64,000 bases of DNA from Aptenodytes patagonicus (Eukaryota; Chordata; Aves; Sphenisciformes; Spheniscidae), in contig NC_134982.1 in NCBI RefSeq assembly GCF_965638725.1, positions 40,104,799 through 40,168,798 of the forward strand, in the 5' to 3' direction. This document shows positions 61,946-64,000 of this stretch, piece by piece. Below the pieces are notes generated by a model. That model was given only the letters and a program-made list of their open reading frames with translations. It was not told the DNA's origin and ran no database searches. The position numbers and the translations under genes are program-made. Positions within the stretch are counted from its first letter, which is position 1; the number at the start of each line of letters is the position of its first letter.

Positions 61946-63697
61946 ACACCCATTGAGAACTACAAGGGCATTGCCAGGGCATGCAGAGATGCAGTTAGAA
62001 AAGCAAAAGCTCAGCTCAAATTGAAATTGGACAGAGATGTCAAAAACTGCAAGAAAGGGTTCTTCAGGTATGTAAACAACAAGCAGAAACAGAAGGAAAA
62101 TATTGGCCCGCTGTTAAACAGGAGAGGTGAATTAGTCACCAGCAATGGTGAAAAGGCAGAGGTTCTCAACACTTCCTTCACCTCTGCCATTACCAGCACT
62201 GTTGGACCCCAGGCCTTGGGAGCAAAAATCCAGGTTGATGCAAACACAGACCCACCGTCAGTGAAGGAAGAGTTGGTATGTGAACCATTACAGGAGCTTG
62301 ACCCCTACAAATCGATGGGCCCTGACAATATCCACCTGACGGTGTTAAGAGAGCTGTCTGAGGTTGTTGCAAGGCCGCTCTCCATAATCTTTGAGAAGTC
62401 GTGGAGATTGGGGGACATCCCAGGAGGCTGGAAGAAGGCTAATGTCACCCCCATCTACAAGAAGGGCTTAAAGGAGGATCCAGGAAATTATAGGCCCATC
62501 AGTCTTACTTCAGTCCCTGGGAAAGTTATGGAACGAATCCCCCTGGGGCTATCACAAGTCAAATGAAGCACGTGATTGGGAAAAGCCAGTACGGATTCAC
62601 CAAGGGCAAATTGTGCTTGACAAACCTGATCACCTTCTATAACAAAGTAACCTGCCCAGTTGATGTGGGGTGAGTGGTGGACGTTGTCTACCTGGATTTC
62701 TCCAAGACTTGCGGTACGGTTTCCCACAGCCTTCTCCTAGAGAAACTGATGCGTTTCAGTCTAGGCAAGTGGTCTGTGCAGTTTGTGGGGAGCTGGCTGA
62801 CAGGCCGCGCCCAGAGGGTGGTGGTAAATAGGTCCTTTTCAAACTGGCAACCTGTCACAAGTGGGGCCGATATTGGGCCCAACGCTGTTTGATATCTTCA
62901 TAAGATGATGGAATCAAGTGTACCCTGATGAATTTTGCCAATGATACTAAACTGGGGAACTGGATGCTTCGGAAGGGAGAGCAACCCTGCAGGAAGACCT
63001 AGATAGGCTGGAAGAGCGGGCTAACAAGAACCTTTTGCAGTTCAACAAAGACAAATAGAAGGTCTGGGAAAACCTGGGAAAACATAATCCAGGAGTGGAG
63101 CACAGGCTGGGATCTACCCGGCTGGGGAGCAGCTCTGTGGAAAGGGCCCTGGGGGTCCTGGTGGACAACAAGCTCAATATGAGTGAACAGCGTGCTGCTG
63201 TGGCAAAGAAAGCCAACAGGATGCTGGGCTGCATCAACAAGGGCATCACCAGCAGAGATAAAGAAGTCATTACCCCACTCTACTCAGCGCTTGTCAGGCC
63301 ACACCTGGGATACTGTGTTTAGTTTTGGTCCCCGCTATGCAACAAAGATGTGGACATACTGGAGAGGGTCCAGAGAAGGGCCACAAAGATGATCAAAGGA
63401 CTGGGAAGCCTGCCATATGAGGAAAGGCTGAGAGAACTGGGTTTGTTCAGCCTTGAGAAAAGAAGGCTTAGGGGAGACCTTATCACCATGTCCCGGGATT
63501 TAAAGGGTGGCTACAAAGGAGATGGGAAGTGGCTTTTTACAAGAAGTCACATGGAAAAGACAAGGGGTAATGGGTACAAGTTACTCCTGGGGAGATTCCG
63601 ATTGGACACAAGAGGAAAATTTTTCACAATGAGAACAATCAGCCATTGGAATAATCTCCCCAGGGAAGTGGTGGATTCCCCAACACTGGACACTTAA
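61946..63697 (+). pseudogene. CR1 ORF2 reverse transcriptase region, broken
   Basis: The first part keeps the endonuclease frame (61946-62566): linker words NCKKGFFRYVNNK, then KSMGPDNIH, WKKANVTPIYKK and GNYRPISLTSVPGK, which are reverse transcriptase motifs. A frameshift near 62530-62560 moves to the frame of QYGFTKGK and VVYLDFSK, with a stop at 62671-62673; the usual AFD of motif A is TCG here. Another shift near 62890-62907 leads to FANDTKL, where the first catalytic Asp of FADD is Asn (codon 62940-62942). After more damage, the frame from 63095 gives [23 protein letters not shown], a stop (63320-63322), [18 protein letters not shown] and [13 protein letters not shown], ending at TAA 63695-63697. 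It is dead as an enzyme. Confidence 0.92.
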
Positions 63698-63805
63698 GAT
63701 TCGGCTGGAGAGGGTGCTGGGCCATCTTGTCTAGACCGTGCTTTTGCCAAGAAAGGTTGGACCGGATGATCCTTGATGTCCCTTCCAACCCGGTATTCTG
63801 TGATA

Positions 63806-64000
63806 TCTCTGGATTGTTTATGTCATTTCTCTCCTGCAATTTTCTCCCACACATTTTAGTCTCCTTCAGAGTGAACAAAAGAGGAGCCCCTTCATTGTCC
63901 TCTAGCCATCTCGATGACACAGAGAAAACGTGGGGATCCGGTGGCTTTTTTACTTCAGTCTGTCTCCTTCTCAAGTCTTTTGTTCATTTGTTCAGAGGTT
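63806..64000. other. Non-coding sequence after the CR1 3' end
   Basis: Unique sequence to the end of the window. A minus-strand frame (63639-63974) overlaps the CR1 end and is incidental. Nothing else is recognised. Confidence 0.55.

Larger units (their letters stand above)
61001..63805 (+). mobile_element. CR1 LINE, long degenerate copy (endonuclease to 3' end)
   Basis: About 2.8 kb of CR1, compared with roughly 4.5 kb for a full element. ORF1 and the 5' UTR are missing. The copy starts with LLKCMYTNARSLGNKQ (61001 onward), the N-terminal edge of the ORF2 endonuclease. It runs through reverse transcriptase and ends in a 3' UTR with GATGTCCCTTCCAACCCGG and a decayed terminal repeat ATTCTGTGATATCTCT (63797-63812 region). 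Four in-frame stops interrupt the first 930 bases, a frameshift lies near 62530-62560, and further stops and small deletions follow. The copy is inactive and clearly older than the copy at 58127. It differs from the 4481 and 58127 copies in its 3' UTR, so it belongs to another CR1 subfamily. Confidence 0.95.

Overview
The window looks like non-coding DNA from a bird. Three CR1 (chicken repeat 1) LINE copies are recognisable. Two end in the ATTCTATG-type terminal repeat typical of avian CR1, and the third has a decayed version of it. Two solo LTRs belong to an ERVL-like family that I recognise from neoavian birds (songbirds and relatives), so a neoavian host is more likely than a galliform one; that step is inference from memory. 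The sequence is A+T-rich by eye, with vertebrate-type microsatellites and homopolymer runs and no bacterial gene organisation.

No host protein-coding exon, tRNA, rRNA or CRISPR array could be supported. The open reading frames outside the transposons are short, mostly 60 to 160 codons. They lack recognisable domains and fit chance expectation. The window is best read as intergenic DNA, a gene desert or the inside of a very long intron.

Layout: 1-4480 is unique sequence with faint ancient repeat relics. 4481-4650 is a CR1 3' end (plus strand). 4651-29909 is unique sequence with a Z-DNA-type alternating tract at 24714-24756, a 27-base T run at 17743 and several stretches that look like conserved non-coding elements. 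29915-30539 is a solo LTR (plus strand) with an imperfect 5-bp target duplication and a tandemly doubled 3' end. 30545-47811 is unique sequence with a 13-bp minisatellite at 37263. 47812-48362 is a second solo LTR of the same family (minus strand) with a different central module. 48363-58126 is unique sequence with a palindrome-rich AT tract at 55962-56077. 58127-59085 is a CR1 copy (minus strand) that keeps an open 3' reverse transcriptase frame. 61001-63805 is a much longer but heavily mutated CR1 copy (plus strand) covering endonuclease, reverse transcriptase and 3' end. The last 200 bases are unique.

The only coding capacity is LINE ORF2 debris. Its endonuclease and reverse transcriptase parts can be followed motif by motif, and in the long copy both active centres carry Asp-to-Asn changes. 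I found no convincing new biological system. The points most worth a second look are the modular difference between the two LTRs, the doubled LTR end, the hairpin-rich AT tract, the Z-DNA tract and the candidate conserved elements.
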